From Garcia nutans (taxonomy: Eukaryota; Streptophyta; Magnoliopsida; Malpighiales; Euphorbiaceae): a stretch of DNA of 64,000 bases. The notes beneath the pieces are model-generated. The model worked only from the letters and a program-made list of their open reading frames with translations. It was not told the DNA's origin and did no database searches. The translations under genes were made by a program, and so were the position numbers. This document shows positions 1 through 9,496 of the stretch, piece after piece; the first letter of the stretch is position 1, and every line of letters begins with the position of its first letter. The stretch covers positions 8,130,001 to 8,194,000 of the forward strand of contig CANTUV010000003.1 in the NCBI GenBank assembly GCA_947685225.1, given 5' to 3'.

Positions 1-799
1 CTGCCTCAAATTGGGGTCTCCTTACTTTAGTCTCTTCCTCAGTAGCAGCTGCTGCAATGCTCTGCGCTCTCTCAACACTTCTAGCTACTGCAACAAGCTG
101 AGAGAAATCCTGGTACCGAGAACCAGCCACAATGCACATGATAGAGGGCCTCAATCCCTCCTCAAATCTTCTGCACCAGTCTATTTCATAAGAGATAATT
201 CCCCCGACATAATGACTCAACCGGATGTACTCAATCTCATACTCTGTTACTGTCCGGTTGTCTTTCTTCAAATTCAAGAATTCCATCTTCTTAATATCTT
301 TATACTCCCTAGGAGTATATTTCTGCTCGAATTCCCTCAGAAAATCACCATAGGATAATGTAGGTGGATCATCCATGGCATGAGGAGCCGTCTTCTACCA
401 GTCATAGGCATCTTTCTGTAGGAGGGTTCCAGCATAGTCAAATTTCTCATCTGGAGTAGCTTGCAACTGGATGAATATCCTCTGCACTTTATCCAACCAC
501 TGCTCAGCCACTTCAGGATCGGTAGTACCTAAGAAATCTTCAGCCCCATATTTTCTCAACTTATCATAATGTCTTACCGGCACCTGAGGCTGTGGTGGTG
601 GTGGTGGCTGCACTGGAGCTGGCCTCAATAGTTCTATCATATGCCTTAACCAACCTGGAGGAACCTCCTCTACAGCTGATCTCTCTGGCACAGAAATAGG
701 TGCCTCACTAACTCTATCAACTCTAGCTCCATCTCTACTCTCTCCTGGAGCTACACTCTCAGCACTGCCTTCTACAGTCTGACGTGAATGGGACTCCAT
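1..799 (-). pseudogene. RT-2 gag fragment (Tekay-like chromovirus)
   Basis: This is the N-terminal and capsid part of a Gag polyprotein read on the minus strand from the ATG at 799. The reading frame is open to 395. There a Trp-Trp-Lys-Thr stretch, intact in RT-9, has a TAG in place of the second Trp. The remaining homology runs off the window edge in broken frames. It encodes the motifs VRHYDKLRKYGAEDF and EQWLDKVQRIFIQLQATP, also present in RT-4 and RT-9, which belong to a retrotransposon Gag (capsid) domain. The DNA is nearly identical to 20940-21738 (RT-4), so this is a close relative from the same subfamily. It has no zinc knuckle in view because the window cuts it off. It is non-functional as seen. 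Confidence 0.88.
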
Positions 800-1414
800 T
801 ACTACCTATATCTGCAAACACAGTAGAATATCCTCAATAAAGATCAAAGATTGCCATACCAAAACATGCTAAACTTCAACCCAACTTGGCTTCAAGGATC
901 AAGCCCAACCTAACTTTAAGAGATTGTTACTATAGGCATGCCACCACCAACAAAACTCTGAAAATGGAATAACACATTAGACACACAATACATTCATTAT
1001 TTTATTATAAATTTCATTCTCATTTACTCATCATCACTTAGGCAACCATGCCTCAATCATCTCATTGGCATCATTATCATTTTATCCAACAACCATGGCT
1101 TCATATCTTATCAAGAGAGTATATATATATATCATCAATTGCATTGCATATCCTCTAGGCAAACATGCCTCAATTATGTCATTTACATCATTATAACCAA
1201 CCACATTGGTTTCACATCTCATTATATCTCAATTTACATTAATCAATTCACATTATACCAATCATAACATTAATCAAATGTATCAACAATGTAATAGATT
1301 ACTTAACACATTTACAACCAAATGTGTTAAGTCCCAATGTCATGTAAATGTATGCAATAATATAGTTTGTACTTACCTTATGAATCACTCACACCAATCT
1401 CTACCCTTCCTCTT
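800..1414 (-). mobile_element. RT-2 leader stub fused to an internally deleted LTR
   Basis: Bases 800-868 match the leader of RT-4 just upstream of gag (from 21739). At about 869 the sequence jumps to LTR sequence equivalent to about 22860 onward in RT-4. The primer site and roughly the first 950 bases of that LTR are therefore missing. The letters catg are shared at the junction. The LTR then matches RT-4 up to 1414, where the Athila element begins. It contains the conserved inverted repeat at 1302-1331 and the splice-donor-like site near 1374. Confidence 0.85.
1302..1331. repeat. 12-bp inverted repeat (hairpin) in the RT-2 LTR
   Basis: CTTAACACATTT is followed by a six-base loop and then AAATGTGTTAAG, a perfect 12-bp stem. 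The same hairpin recurs at 17292-17321, 23300-23329, 26421-26450, 28404-28434, 33691-33721 (one mismatch), 38376-38407 and 62354-62385. It always lies about 50 bases from a GTAAGTAC-type site in the LTR. Confidence 0.8.
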
Positions 1415-1689
1415 TGTTTTATTAGTTTTTGTTATAGTTTTGTGTCTTGTTTGTTATGTTAATTATTATTTTATTTAGGTATTTTGTTAGTTTTAATTGG
1501 TTTGTTTAGTATTTTCTTTAATTGTGTTAGTTTTAGTTTATTTCAGTGTTTATGTTGTTTTTGATCTAGTTTTTAGTATGTGTTTATGTTTTGATTGTTA
1601 ATGTTTATTTATTTCTTGTTTAAGTTTTGTGTTAGGTTAAACAGGCAAGGAAACAAATTGAAGGAGACAGGGGCAGTGGCTGACACAGG

Positions 1690-2113
1690 CAGAGGACACG
1701 GCCAAGTCACTGGCCATGTCCCATACCAAGTTAAAAAGAAGAGCAAGTCCCAGTAGCAGACACATGCAAGGGACACAGCCAAGTCTTGTGGCCGTGTCCC
1801 TCCAAAGAAGATCCACACGGCCAAGTCATCTTCACTTGGCCGTGTCTCACTTGGTTCCAAAGGCAAAGATGAAGTAAATTTCATAGAGGCAGACACAGGC
1901 AAGGGACACGGCCGTGTCACCTGGCCGTGTCCCTCCAAAAGACTTCAACACGGCCAAGGGAAGCTCCACTTGGCCGTGTCACTCAACAAAGAAGAGAAAG
2001 AAGGAAAGGCAATCAGTGGTGGACACAGGCAAGGGTCACGGCCGTGTCACCTGGCCGTGTCCCTCCAAAAGCCACTCACACGGCCAAGTCACATCTGACT
2101 TGGCCGTGTCCCT
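1690..2113. repeat. CACGGCC / GGCCGTG palindromic array in RT-1 5' LTR
   Basis: About five imperfect units lie here. Each pairs a (G/C)ACACGGCCAAGT-type half with an ACTTGGCCGTGTC-type half, separated by 0-20 bases. The unit at 2078-2113 has a 13-bp stem. Halves are linked by recurring phrases such as CCCTCCAAA and GACACAGGCAAGGG. The array lies just upstream of the TATA box, a position suited to a regulatory or chromatin role. The function is unknown to me. Confidence 0.85.
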
Positions 2114-2154
2114 CATGAACAAAACGCACAGTGAATTTTAAAGCGGACGTTTCG

Positions 2155-2162
2155 TATTAAAG
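2155..2162 (+). promoter_or_regulatory. Mutated TATA box, RT-1 5' LTR
   Basis: The 5' LTR reads TATTAAAG where the 3' LTR reads TATAAAAG (12955-12962). The context is otherwise the same, just downstream of the palindromic array. This promoter copy is probably weakened. Confidence 0.6.
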
Positions 2163-3132
2163 GAAAGAGGGGAGCTAGGGTTTGAACTATTGACGATTTG
2201 GAGAACTATTTTCAGCCGAAAAGAGATTAGGGTTTTTGATAACTTGTTTTCTTTAGATTTTGATTTCACTTTGGATCAAAAATAGCTTATATTAGATTGT
2301 TCTAGCCATTGTTTCATCCTTCTTGCAAGATTTGAATAAGAGATTCTTCAGAAGCTTCAAGAGTTGTAACTTGGTTTTGTTCTCGAACTTATTCTCTTTA
2401 TTTACATTGAAATTGTTTTAATGGATATTATCATGTCTATTTCGATTTCTTTGAACATCAATGAGATGAATATGTTTGATTGCATTATGAACTAATTTGG
2501 TCTAGTCTAAGGTTTGTATGGATCTGCTATGATTGTATGAATTGGTTATTCTCTTAGCTAATAATTTCTTTTGCCTTTATTGAATGAAATATGGTTACAT
2601 ATAATTGATTGGCCACCAACTGTGTGTTTTAGGTATTAGATGATGGATTGAGAGATGAAGTCTAATGCTGGAACAATTCAATTAAGGACTTAGGTGAATT
2701 AGAGATGTAACCTATTAAAAAGATTGTTTCAATTATAACAAGATTAGTTGTAAGAGGTTTGAATGCGAGAGCTTATTTCCTTGACTCAATTAATTAAGTT
2801 GTTTGAGATTTAATCTTTGAAATTAAATTAGTTAAGTGGAATAACCGTTCATACAAATAAGTAGTAGAGAAGTGCAAACCCTAGACCTTTTTAACAAGTG
2901 AATCAAAACATCAGTTTATTTTACTTTTCTTTGTTTTAAACTTTAATCAATCCTTTTCATTAGTTGTTAGCAATTTCAATTTCTTCATTACTTGTTATTT
3001 ATAATTTGATAATCAATTAGTCACTTTAGCTTCCTTGTGAGATGACCTTGGGGCGATCACCTTTGCTACAGCTACCTCGTATACTTGCGAGTGACGCTTT
3101 GTGATAGAGTTAATTCGAGCGCAACAAGTTTT

Positions 3133-3150
3133 TGGCGCCGCTGCCGGGGA
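3133..3150 (+). other. Primer binding site (tRNA-Asp type), RT-1
   Basis: TGGCGCCGCTGCCGGGGA matches the 3' end complement of plant tRNA-Asp used by Athila/Calypso elements, apart from one changed base (C for T in the usual GCCGTTGCC). It lies six bases after the inferred LTR end. The stretch 3151-3269 is a short AT-rich leader with nothing else recognisable. Confidence 0.88.
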
Positions 3151-3269
3151 AGCTAATTGGCGTAATTATTTATTTAAAAAAAAATACTTTGGATTATTTT
3201 TCATTGTTTTCATTTTATTTTATTTTGTCTTTTGCTTTTAATTGTTTCTTTTTCTAGAAAATTTTGTTT

Positions 3270-4268
3270 ATGCAAGGCAGGAGATCACTCGAAGGAGAGC
3301 TACATCCATTCATTCCAGAAATTCAGAGAGTGAAAAGGAGCAGAGAAGAGTTTGAGCTCTACACCGGATTTGATACTACAGAGGAGGACACTTCTGATTT
3401 TGAGTCAGAATCTGCACAATCTGTTAAAATGGCTGAAGAAAGACAAAGAACGATGAGAGACTTTGCTAGACCTATCATTGCAACTTCCACTTCTTGCATA
3501 AGACTGACAGATGCAGCAAGAAATTATGAGTTGAAGAACATTCACTACAACATGCTGCCATCATTCTATGGAGTTCCAAATGAAGATCCTTTGAATTTTA
3601 TTAGGAATTTCTACTCCACTCTCAACACTTTTCCTTTGGGAGGATTAACAGAGGATCAGTTAAGGATGAGGTGTTTCCCATATACTTTGAAGGATAGGGC
3701 AAAGAGCTGGCTCATGATGTTGCCTGAAAATTCACTGACAACTTGGGAGCAAGTTTATAACAAGTTCATGGGCAAGTTCTATTCACACCAAAAGACAGCT
3801 GAGTTGAGAGGGAAGATTGCTACATTCTCTCAATTTGAAGGAGAACCCTTTCATGAGGCTTGGGACAGATTTAAGATGCTATTGATCCAGTGTCCGCATC
3901 ATCACTACCCACTTCAACTCCTTAATCAGTTCTTCTATGATGGTCTAACCCAACAATTTCAGAACACTGTTGACAATGCAGCTGGGGGAGCCATGGGAGA
4001 AAAGACAGCTGATGAGACTTATGAGATCTTTGAGATGTTGGGAGTTAATTCTCAACAAAAGAGTGTAAGGGGAAGAAGTAAAGGGGTGAATCAACTGGAA
4101 GCCAATACTGAAATGGTTAGTCAAATAGCTGAGTTGACAAGGCAGGTTCAGATGCTAAACATGAAGAACAATATTTCTTCATCCACTCAAGAGGTGTGTG
4201 GAATCTGTGGGACATTTGGGCATGGAGCAAATATATGCCCCTCTGCATATGAATCTTTTTGGGAATGA
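3270..4268 (+). pseudogene. gag: RT-1 gag, main part (capsid and zinc knuckle)
   Basis: This is the capsid and nucleocapsid precursor that packages element RNA into virus-like particles in the cytoplasm. The first ATG of the frame is at 3270. The capsid-like region covers about residues 85-235 (LTDAARNYELK, FPYTLKDRAKSWL, HEAWDRFKMLLIQCPHH). A CCHC zinc knuckle (CGICGTFGHGANIC, spacing C-x2-C-x4-H-x4-C) lies near residue 315. The frame ends at 4268 because of an apparent extra base in a T run near 4255-4259. The Athila-typical continuation (EQVNDMGGF and following) is in the +1 frame. The family normally has a longer Gag, so this is a frame-broken gene. Recognition of the family is secure. 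Confidence 0.88.
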
Positions 4269-4680
4269 AGCTGAGCAAGTTAATGATATGGGGGGGTTTC
4301 AACCAAGAGCCAGGAATGATCCTTACTCCAACACTTACAATCCTGGTTGGAGGAGTCACCCCAATTTCTCCTGGACAACAAATAATGCTCAACAACCTTT
4401 CCATTTGCTCCAGAGACAGAACTAACAGCAGGGCCAATCCTCAAATCAAGGTCAGCCTAAGAGAGAGAGTTTGGAAGAAAGTTTACAGGCTTTTATCCAG
4501 GTCAGTGCTAAAAATCAGGAGATGAACAACAAAAGGCTGGATTCCTTGGAAGCATCTTTTAAGAAGGTGGAGACCCAAGTGGGGCAACTTGCTCAACAGA
4601 TGCAGATTCAACAAAAGGGGAAGTTTCCAAGTCAACCTGAGCAGGCACAAGCGGTGACTGTTCTTAGGGTGGCAAGGTAA
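4260..4680 (+). pseudogene. RT-1 gag C-terminal remnant
   Basis: This continues gag in another frame. It encodes an Athila-type Gag tail (GNEAEQVNDMGGFQPRARND and PYSNTYNPGW), then meets a stop at 4423-4425. It resumes in the same frame from about 4426 with a predicted helical, coiled-coil-like stretch (ESLQAFIQV, LDSLEASFKKVETQVGQLA). Near 4668 the conserved LRSGK-like motif that leads into protease is split between frames, consistent with a missing base. There are thus three disruptions between the zinc knuckle and protease. Confidence 0.75.
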
Positions 4681-4706
4681 TTAATAACAATGTTGAAAAT
4701 AATTCT

Positions 4707-7700
4707 GTGAATGCAGGTGAGCAAGAGAATAAAAAGGAAGGAGAACTGGAGAACAAAGGTACTGAAGAAAGATTAATGGAGAAGTCTCCTACAGCGGATT
4801 TGCACAAGGCAAACAATCCATACCGGCCACCTATACCATTCCCCAGCAGGTTGAAGGATGATAAAAAAGATAAGCAATTTTCATATATCTTCAACATGCT
4901 GTCTAAGGTAAGTATTAACTTACCCTTACTTGAAGCAATTAAGAACATGTCGGCTTATGCTAAATTCTTCAAAGAACTGAATACCAAGAAAAAGAGGTAT
5001 GAGCCGAATGAAAAGGTGATAGTTTCTGAGGTAGCTAGTGCCATTTTGCAGCATAAACTACCTCCTAAGCTAAAGGATCCTGGAAGTTTTATTATTCAAA
5101 TTACCATGGGGAATGGAAAGGGTACTGATGGCATGTGTGACTTGGGAGCCAGTGTGAATTTAATGCCTTATTCTGTGTACCTTGATTTAGAATTAGGGGA
5201 ACTTAAACCAACAAAAATGGTATTGCAATTACCTGATAGATCTCTTAGATTCCCGAAAGGGGTTATAGAAGATGTGTTAGTTAAAGTTGGTGGTTTGACA
5301 GTACCTATGGATTTCATTGTTCTTGACATGGAAGTAGGTAATTCTTCACCATCTGCACACACCATTCTGTTGGGTAGGCCTTCTATGGCAACTACCAACA
5401 CTTTGATAGATGTTAAGAATGGAAAATTATCAATGACTGTTTTGGGACAAACTGTGAAATTTTCTATTTTTAACACTTCTCCTATTCCCACAACTGCTTT
5501 ATATGAGGATTGCTCTTTCATTGATTGTGTTGATGCAGTTGTTTCAGATGTTTTCTTGCAGACAGGTACCTCTGATAAATTGGAGCTGGCATTGACTTTG
5601 GATAGTGATTTGGAAATTTTTGATGCAGAAATAGCCAGTTGTCTTGAGACCTTAGGAAGTGCTGAAGTAGAGGAACTTAAGGAGGACCCAGTTTGTGAGC
5701 TTCCCTCCATTCAAAAAGAAGAGAAGAACCCCTCACTAGAGTTAGAGCCGAAAGAGTTACCTAAGAACCTGAAATATGTGTTTTTAGGAGATCACAACAC
5801 TTTACCTGTGATAATATCTAATGAACTTAGTGAAGGGGAGGAGATGAGGTTGGTGAGTGAGCTTAAAAGATTAAAGAGAGCAATAGGCTGGGGATTGAGT
5901 GACATCAAGGGTATTAACCCTTCAATGTGCATGCATAGAATCACTTTAGAAGAGGGAGCTAAACCTGTGAGGGAGACCCAAAGGCGACTTAACCCAAATA
6001 TGAGTGAAGTGGTTAAGAAGGAAGTGCTCAAATTGATTGATGAAGGAGTAATATATCCAATTGCTAATAGTGAGTGGGTAAGCCCAGTACATGTAGTTCC
6101 TAAGAAATCTGGAATTACTGTGGTGAAAAATGAGAATAATGAATTGGCTCCTACTAGGACTACTACTGGGTGGAGAATGTGCATCGATTATAGGAAGTTA
6201 AACAATGCTACAAAGAAAGATCATTTCCCTCTTCCTTTTATTGATCAGATGTTAGATAAACTTTTTGGACACTCACATTATTGTTTTATGGATGGCCTTT
6301 CAGGTTACTATCAGGTGCCAATAGCTCTAGAGGATCAGTCCAAAACAACCTTTACTTGTCCTTTTGGGACTTATGCATTTCGACGTATGCCCTTCGGCTT
6401 GTGCAATGCACCTGCAACTTTTCAGAGATGCATGATGTCTGTCTTCTCTAACATGATAGACGATTTTATTGAGGTATTTATGGATGACTTTTTTGTTTTT
6501 GGTAATTCTTTTGATAATTGCCTCAATAAACTTGTTCGTGTGCTTGAGAGATGCATTGAATGTAACCTCACTTTAAGTTGGGAAAAGAGTCATTTTATGG
6601 TTACCCAGGGCATTATTTTAGGTCATGTGGTGTCAAGTAAAGGGATTGAGGTAGATAAGGCTAAAATTGAATTGATTGCTAAGTTACCCCCACCTACCTC
6701 TGTTAAGGGAATAAGAAGTTTTTTAGGGCATGCAGGATTTTACAGGAGGTTTATTAAGGATTTTTCCAAAATAAGCCAACCATTGTGCCATTTGTTGGGG
6801 AAAGATGTTCCATTTGAATTTACAGCACAATGCATGCAAGCTTTTAATTCCCTTAAGGAAAAATTGACTAGTGCACCAGTGATTGTAGCTCCTGTTTGGT
6901 CTTTACCTTTTGAAATCATGTGTGATGCCTCTAATCATGCAGTAGGAGCTGTTCTTGGGCAAAGGGTTGACAAATACTCGAGAGTGATTTATTATGCCAG
7001 TTTAACCCTGAATAGTGTACAAATGAACTACACCACAACTGAGAAGGAAATGTTAGCTGTTGTTTTTGCTTTAGACAAATTTAGAGCATATTTAATTGGG
7101 TCAAAAATCATTGCGCATTCTGATCATGCAGCTCTTAAATATCTGTTAACAAAACAACATGCTAAACCGCGCTTAATTAGATGGGTGTTGTTATTGCAAG
7201 AATTTGATTTCCAAATCAAGGATACTAAGGGTAGTGAGAATGTTGTTGCTGATCATTTATCCAGATTACCCTTCTTTAGTGAACATCTTGCATCTGATAG
7301 CATTCATAAAAATTTAGAAGAATTTCCTGATAAGCATCTGTTTGTGGTAATTAATGCCCCTTGGTTTGCAGATATTGCTAACTATCTTGCTTGTGGTATT
7401 TTGAGATCTAACATGTCCTTTCAGGAAAAGAAAAGGTTTCTGCACTTGAGTAAGTTTTATTTTTGGGATGAACCTTATCTATTCCGGATATGCAAAGATG
7501 AGATAGTTCGCAGGTGTGTAGCTGAGGAAGAACAACTGAGTGTTCTTCAATTTTGTCATGACCTTCACTGTGGGGGTCATTTTGGAGGAAGAAAGACTGC
7601 AGAAAAGGTGCTGCAAAGTGGTTTTTACTGGCCTACTTTATTTAGAGATGCTCAAGACTATTGTAAGCACTGTGATCGTTGCCAAAGAGTAGGTAACATT

Positions 7701-8072
7701 GGGAGGAGGAATGAAATGCCCCTTCAGTCATATATTGTTGTTGAACTGTTTGATGTGTGGGGAATAGACTTCATGGGTCCTTTCCCCAAGTCTTTTGGAT
7801 ATGAGTATATTTTAGTTGCTGTTGACTATGTTTCCAAATGGGTGGAGGAAATCCCCACCCATACTAATGATGCTAATATTGTTGTTAAATTTGTGAAGGA
7901 AAACATTCTTAGCAGGTTTGGCACACCAAGGGTGATAGTCAGTGACGGGGGGAGCCATTTTTGCAACAGGCTTTTTGAGAAGTTAATGCACAAATCTGGT
8001 GTGAAGCACAAGGTGGCAACCCATACCATCCACAGACTTCTGGGCAAGTGGAAACATCAAACAAGCAGCTAA
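4707..8072 (+). CDS. pol: RT-1 pol: protease, RT, RNase H, most of integrase
   Basis: This is an open frame of 1121 codons. It opens just after 4656, has no ATG of its own at 4707, and would normally be translated as part of Gag-Pol. Residues counted from 4707: aspartic protease active site DLGASVNLMP near 145; reverse transcriptase about 430-620 with the catalytic box FMDD at 591-594; RNase H from about 735 (MCDASNHAVGAVLG); integrase zinc site (HDLHCGGHF ... CKHCDRC) about 950-990; and the first two catalytic acidic residues of the integrase core near 1021 (GIDFMGPF) and 1080 (SDGGSHF). The frame is lost near 8022 by what looks like a one-base deletion inside the integrase core, before the catalytic Glu. 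RT and protease look intact. Integrase is split. Confidence 0.92.
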   Translation: MNAGEQENKKEGELENKGTEERLMEKSPTADLHKANNPYRPPIPFPSRLKDDKKDKQFSYIFNMLSKVSINLPLLEAIKNMSAYAKFFKELNTKKKRYEPNEKVIVSEVASAILQHKLPPKLKDPGSFIIQITMGNGKGTDGMCDLGASVNLMPYSVYLDLELGELKPTKMVLQLPDRSLRFPKGVIEDVLVKVGGLTVPMDFIVLDMEVGNSSPSAHTILLGRPSMATTNTLIDVKNGKLSMTVLGQTVKFSIFNTSPIPTTALYEDCSFIDCVDAVVSDVFLQTGTSDKLELALTLDSDLEIFDAEIASCLETLGSAEVEELKEDPVCELPSIQKEEKNPSLELEPKELPKNLKYVFLGDHNTLPVIISNELSEGEEMRLVSELKRLKRAIGWGLSDIKGINPSMCMHRITLEEGAKPVRETQRRLNPNMSEVVKKEVLKLIDEGVIYPIANSEWVSPVHVVPKKSGITVVKNENNELAPTRTTTGWRMCIDYRKLNNATKKDHFPLPFIDQMLDKLFGHSHYCFMDGLSGYYQVPIALEDQSKTTFTCPFGTYAFRRMPFGLCNAPATFQRCMMSVFSNMIDDFIEVFMDDFFVFGNSFDNCLNKLVRVLERCIECNLTLSWEKSHFMVTQGIILGHVVSSKGIEVDKAKIELIAKLPPPTSVKGIRSFLGHAGFYRRFIKDFSKISQPLCHLLGKDVPFEFTAQCMQAFNSLKEKLTSAPVIVAPVWSLPFEIMCDASNHAVGAVLGQRVDKYSRVIYYASLTLNSVQMNYTTTEKEMLAVVFALDKFRAYLIGSKIIAHSDHAALKYLLTKQHAKPRLIRWVLLLQEFDFQIKDTKGSENVVADHLSRLPFFSEHLASDSIHKNLEEFPDKHLFVVINAPWFADIANYLACGILRSNMSFQEKKRFLHLSKFYFWDEPYLFRICKDEIVRRCVAEEEQLSVLQFCHDLHCGGHFGGRKTAEKVLQSGFYWPTLFRDAQDYCKHCDRCQRVGNIGRRNEMPLQSYIVVELFDVWGIDFMGPFPKSFGYEYILVAVDYVSKWVEEIPTHTNDANIVVKFVKENILSRFGTPRVIVSDGGSHFCNRLFEKLMHKSGVKHKVATHTIHRLLGKWKHQTSS

Positions 8073-8647
8073 AAGGAATTCTGGAGAAAACAGTCAACAC
8101 ATCCAGGAAGGATTGGGCAAACAGATTGCATGATGCACTCTGGGCATATCGGATTGCTTTCAAAACTCCTCTAGGTATGAGTCCATATCGATTGGTGTTT
8201 GGAAAAGCTTGTCACTTACCAGTGGAGTTGGAGCACAGAGCATATTGGGCAATCAAGACTCTGAATTTGGACTTGGACAAAGCGAAGAGAGAACGATTTC
8301 TTCAAATTTCAGAGTTAGATGAGCTGAGAAATGAGGCGTATGAGAGCTCGAGAATTTACAAGGATCGTATGAAAGCACTTCATGACAGAATTATAGTGCG
8401 AAAGACATTGAGTCCAGGTATGAAAGTTTTACTTTTTAACTCACGACTCCATCTTTTTCCATTTAAACTCAAGTCTCGATGGAGTGGGCCTTTCGAGATC
8501 ACTCAGGTGTATCCTTCTGGTGCCATTGAATTACTTAACTCTCGAACAGGTGAGACTTTTAAAGTGAATGGACAGAGAGTTAAGCCATACAATGAAGGAT
8601 TTCAAGAAGTGAGGATCATTGATAGCACTTTGATTCATGATCCCTAG
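8023..8647 (+). pseudogene. RT-1 integrase C-terminal part, shifted frame
   Basis: This continues integrase in the +1 frame, open through 8647. The end of the catalytic core (with the Glu of the DDE triad, in the VETSNKQLK stretch) is followed by DWANRLHDALWAYRIAFKTP and the C-terminal domain (KSRWSGPFEITQVYPSGAIEL). No chromodomain is present, as expected for Athila. Only the one-base break near 8022 separates it from the upstream pol frame, so pol inactivation is recent. Confidence 0.85.
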
Positions 8648-9496
8648 GCCTTACATGATGTCTAGCTATATGACATTAAAGAAGCGCTTAATGGGAGGCA
8701 ACCCATCGGTTTGCATTTATTTTTGATAGTTGTAATTTTAATTTTAGCATGTTTTGATTTTATGATTAGTCTAAATAAATGGAACAGGTGCTTTGATCAG
8801 TTTTATCTTTCTAATGTGTTTCAGGGTTGATCGGAAAAAGAGGGTGCAATTTCTTTGATGTTTGGTGATTTATAAATATATATAAAAAAAAGAAGAAAAG
8901 TTGAAATGGCAGAAGGAGACACTGCCAAAGGACTTGGCCATGTCACTTGGACACAGCCATGCCTCAAAAAAACCAAAAATATGCATTTGTCACAGTGAGT
9001 GACACGGCCATGGAACATGGCCGTTTCCCTTGGCCGTGTCACTTGGTATGGCCGAGCTTCACTATTTCATTTTTTGTTTTTATTTTTTGCACCTTTTCTT
9101 CACAGAGACGAACACTGGCAAGGGACACGGCCGTGTCACCTGGCCATGTCCCTCCAAGACCATCAGACACGGCCGTGTCATGTTGACTTGGCCGTGTTCC
9201 TTCACTTTCACACACCAGACACGGCCAAGTCCACAATCACACGGTCGTGTCCCTCAAATTTTACACTTTTAAAACCCGATTTTGCCCAGTTCTTTTCATA
9301 AATCCCTAATTTCTTTTCTTTATCTCTCTCTCGCTCTCTGTATCGCCATAGCCATATTTTTATTTCAAAACTCCAACTTTTCCATTAAAACTTCAAATTT
9401 CTTCAACAAAACTTGAGATAATCACTTAAAACTTCCTGTTTACTCATATTATTTTGATTTAATTCAGTTTTGGGTTGAATTTTCAGATTTCTAAGG
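8648..9496 (+). other. RT-1 spacer between pol and third ORF, with promoter-like elements
   Basis: The spacer begins with an Athila-typical stretch (AAGCGCTTAATGGGAGGCAA near 8680). A TATA-like run lies at 8871-8892. A palindromic CACGGCC/GGCCGTG array follows at about 8915-9255, and then a CT-rich tract (9322-9341) about 155 bases before the ORF at 9497. The layout resembles a promoter and 5' leader. Whether the third ORF is expressed from it or by splicing cannot be decided from sequence alone. Confidence 0.6.
8915..9255. repeat. Second CACGGCC / GGCCGTG array inside RT-1
   Basis: It holds repeated (G)ACACGGCC and GGCCGTGTC halves, for example around 9001-9045, 9120-9150 and 9165-9200. Linking phrases such as GACACGGCCGTGTCACCTGG are shared with the LTR array at 1910-1935, so one array was probably derived from the other. 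Confidence 0.82.

Larger units (their letters stand above)
1415..3126 (+). repeat. RT-1 5' LTR
   Basis: The start is fixed by alignment with 12202 (both begin TGTTTTATTAG) and by the loss of RT-2 homology at 1414. The end is inferred from an ACA six bases before the primer site. The LTR carries a palindromic CACGGCC array (1690-2113), a damaged TATA box near 2155 and a transcribed 3' part of about 960 bases. Relative to the 3' LTR it lacks a 13-base repeat near 1627. Confidence 0.85.

Noticed and set aside
1609..2141. Open frames in both directions across the CACGGCC array (also at 8821-9301, 12385-12941, 45884-46134, 53270-53520)
   Set aside because: They are low-complexity translations of the palindromic repeats (DLAVS, WPCPS, GRVTWPCP) with no family resemblance.
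5168..6184. Long minus-strand frames within RT-1 pol
   Set aside because: They are shadows of the pol frame without recognisable motifs.
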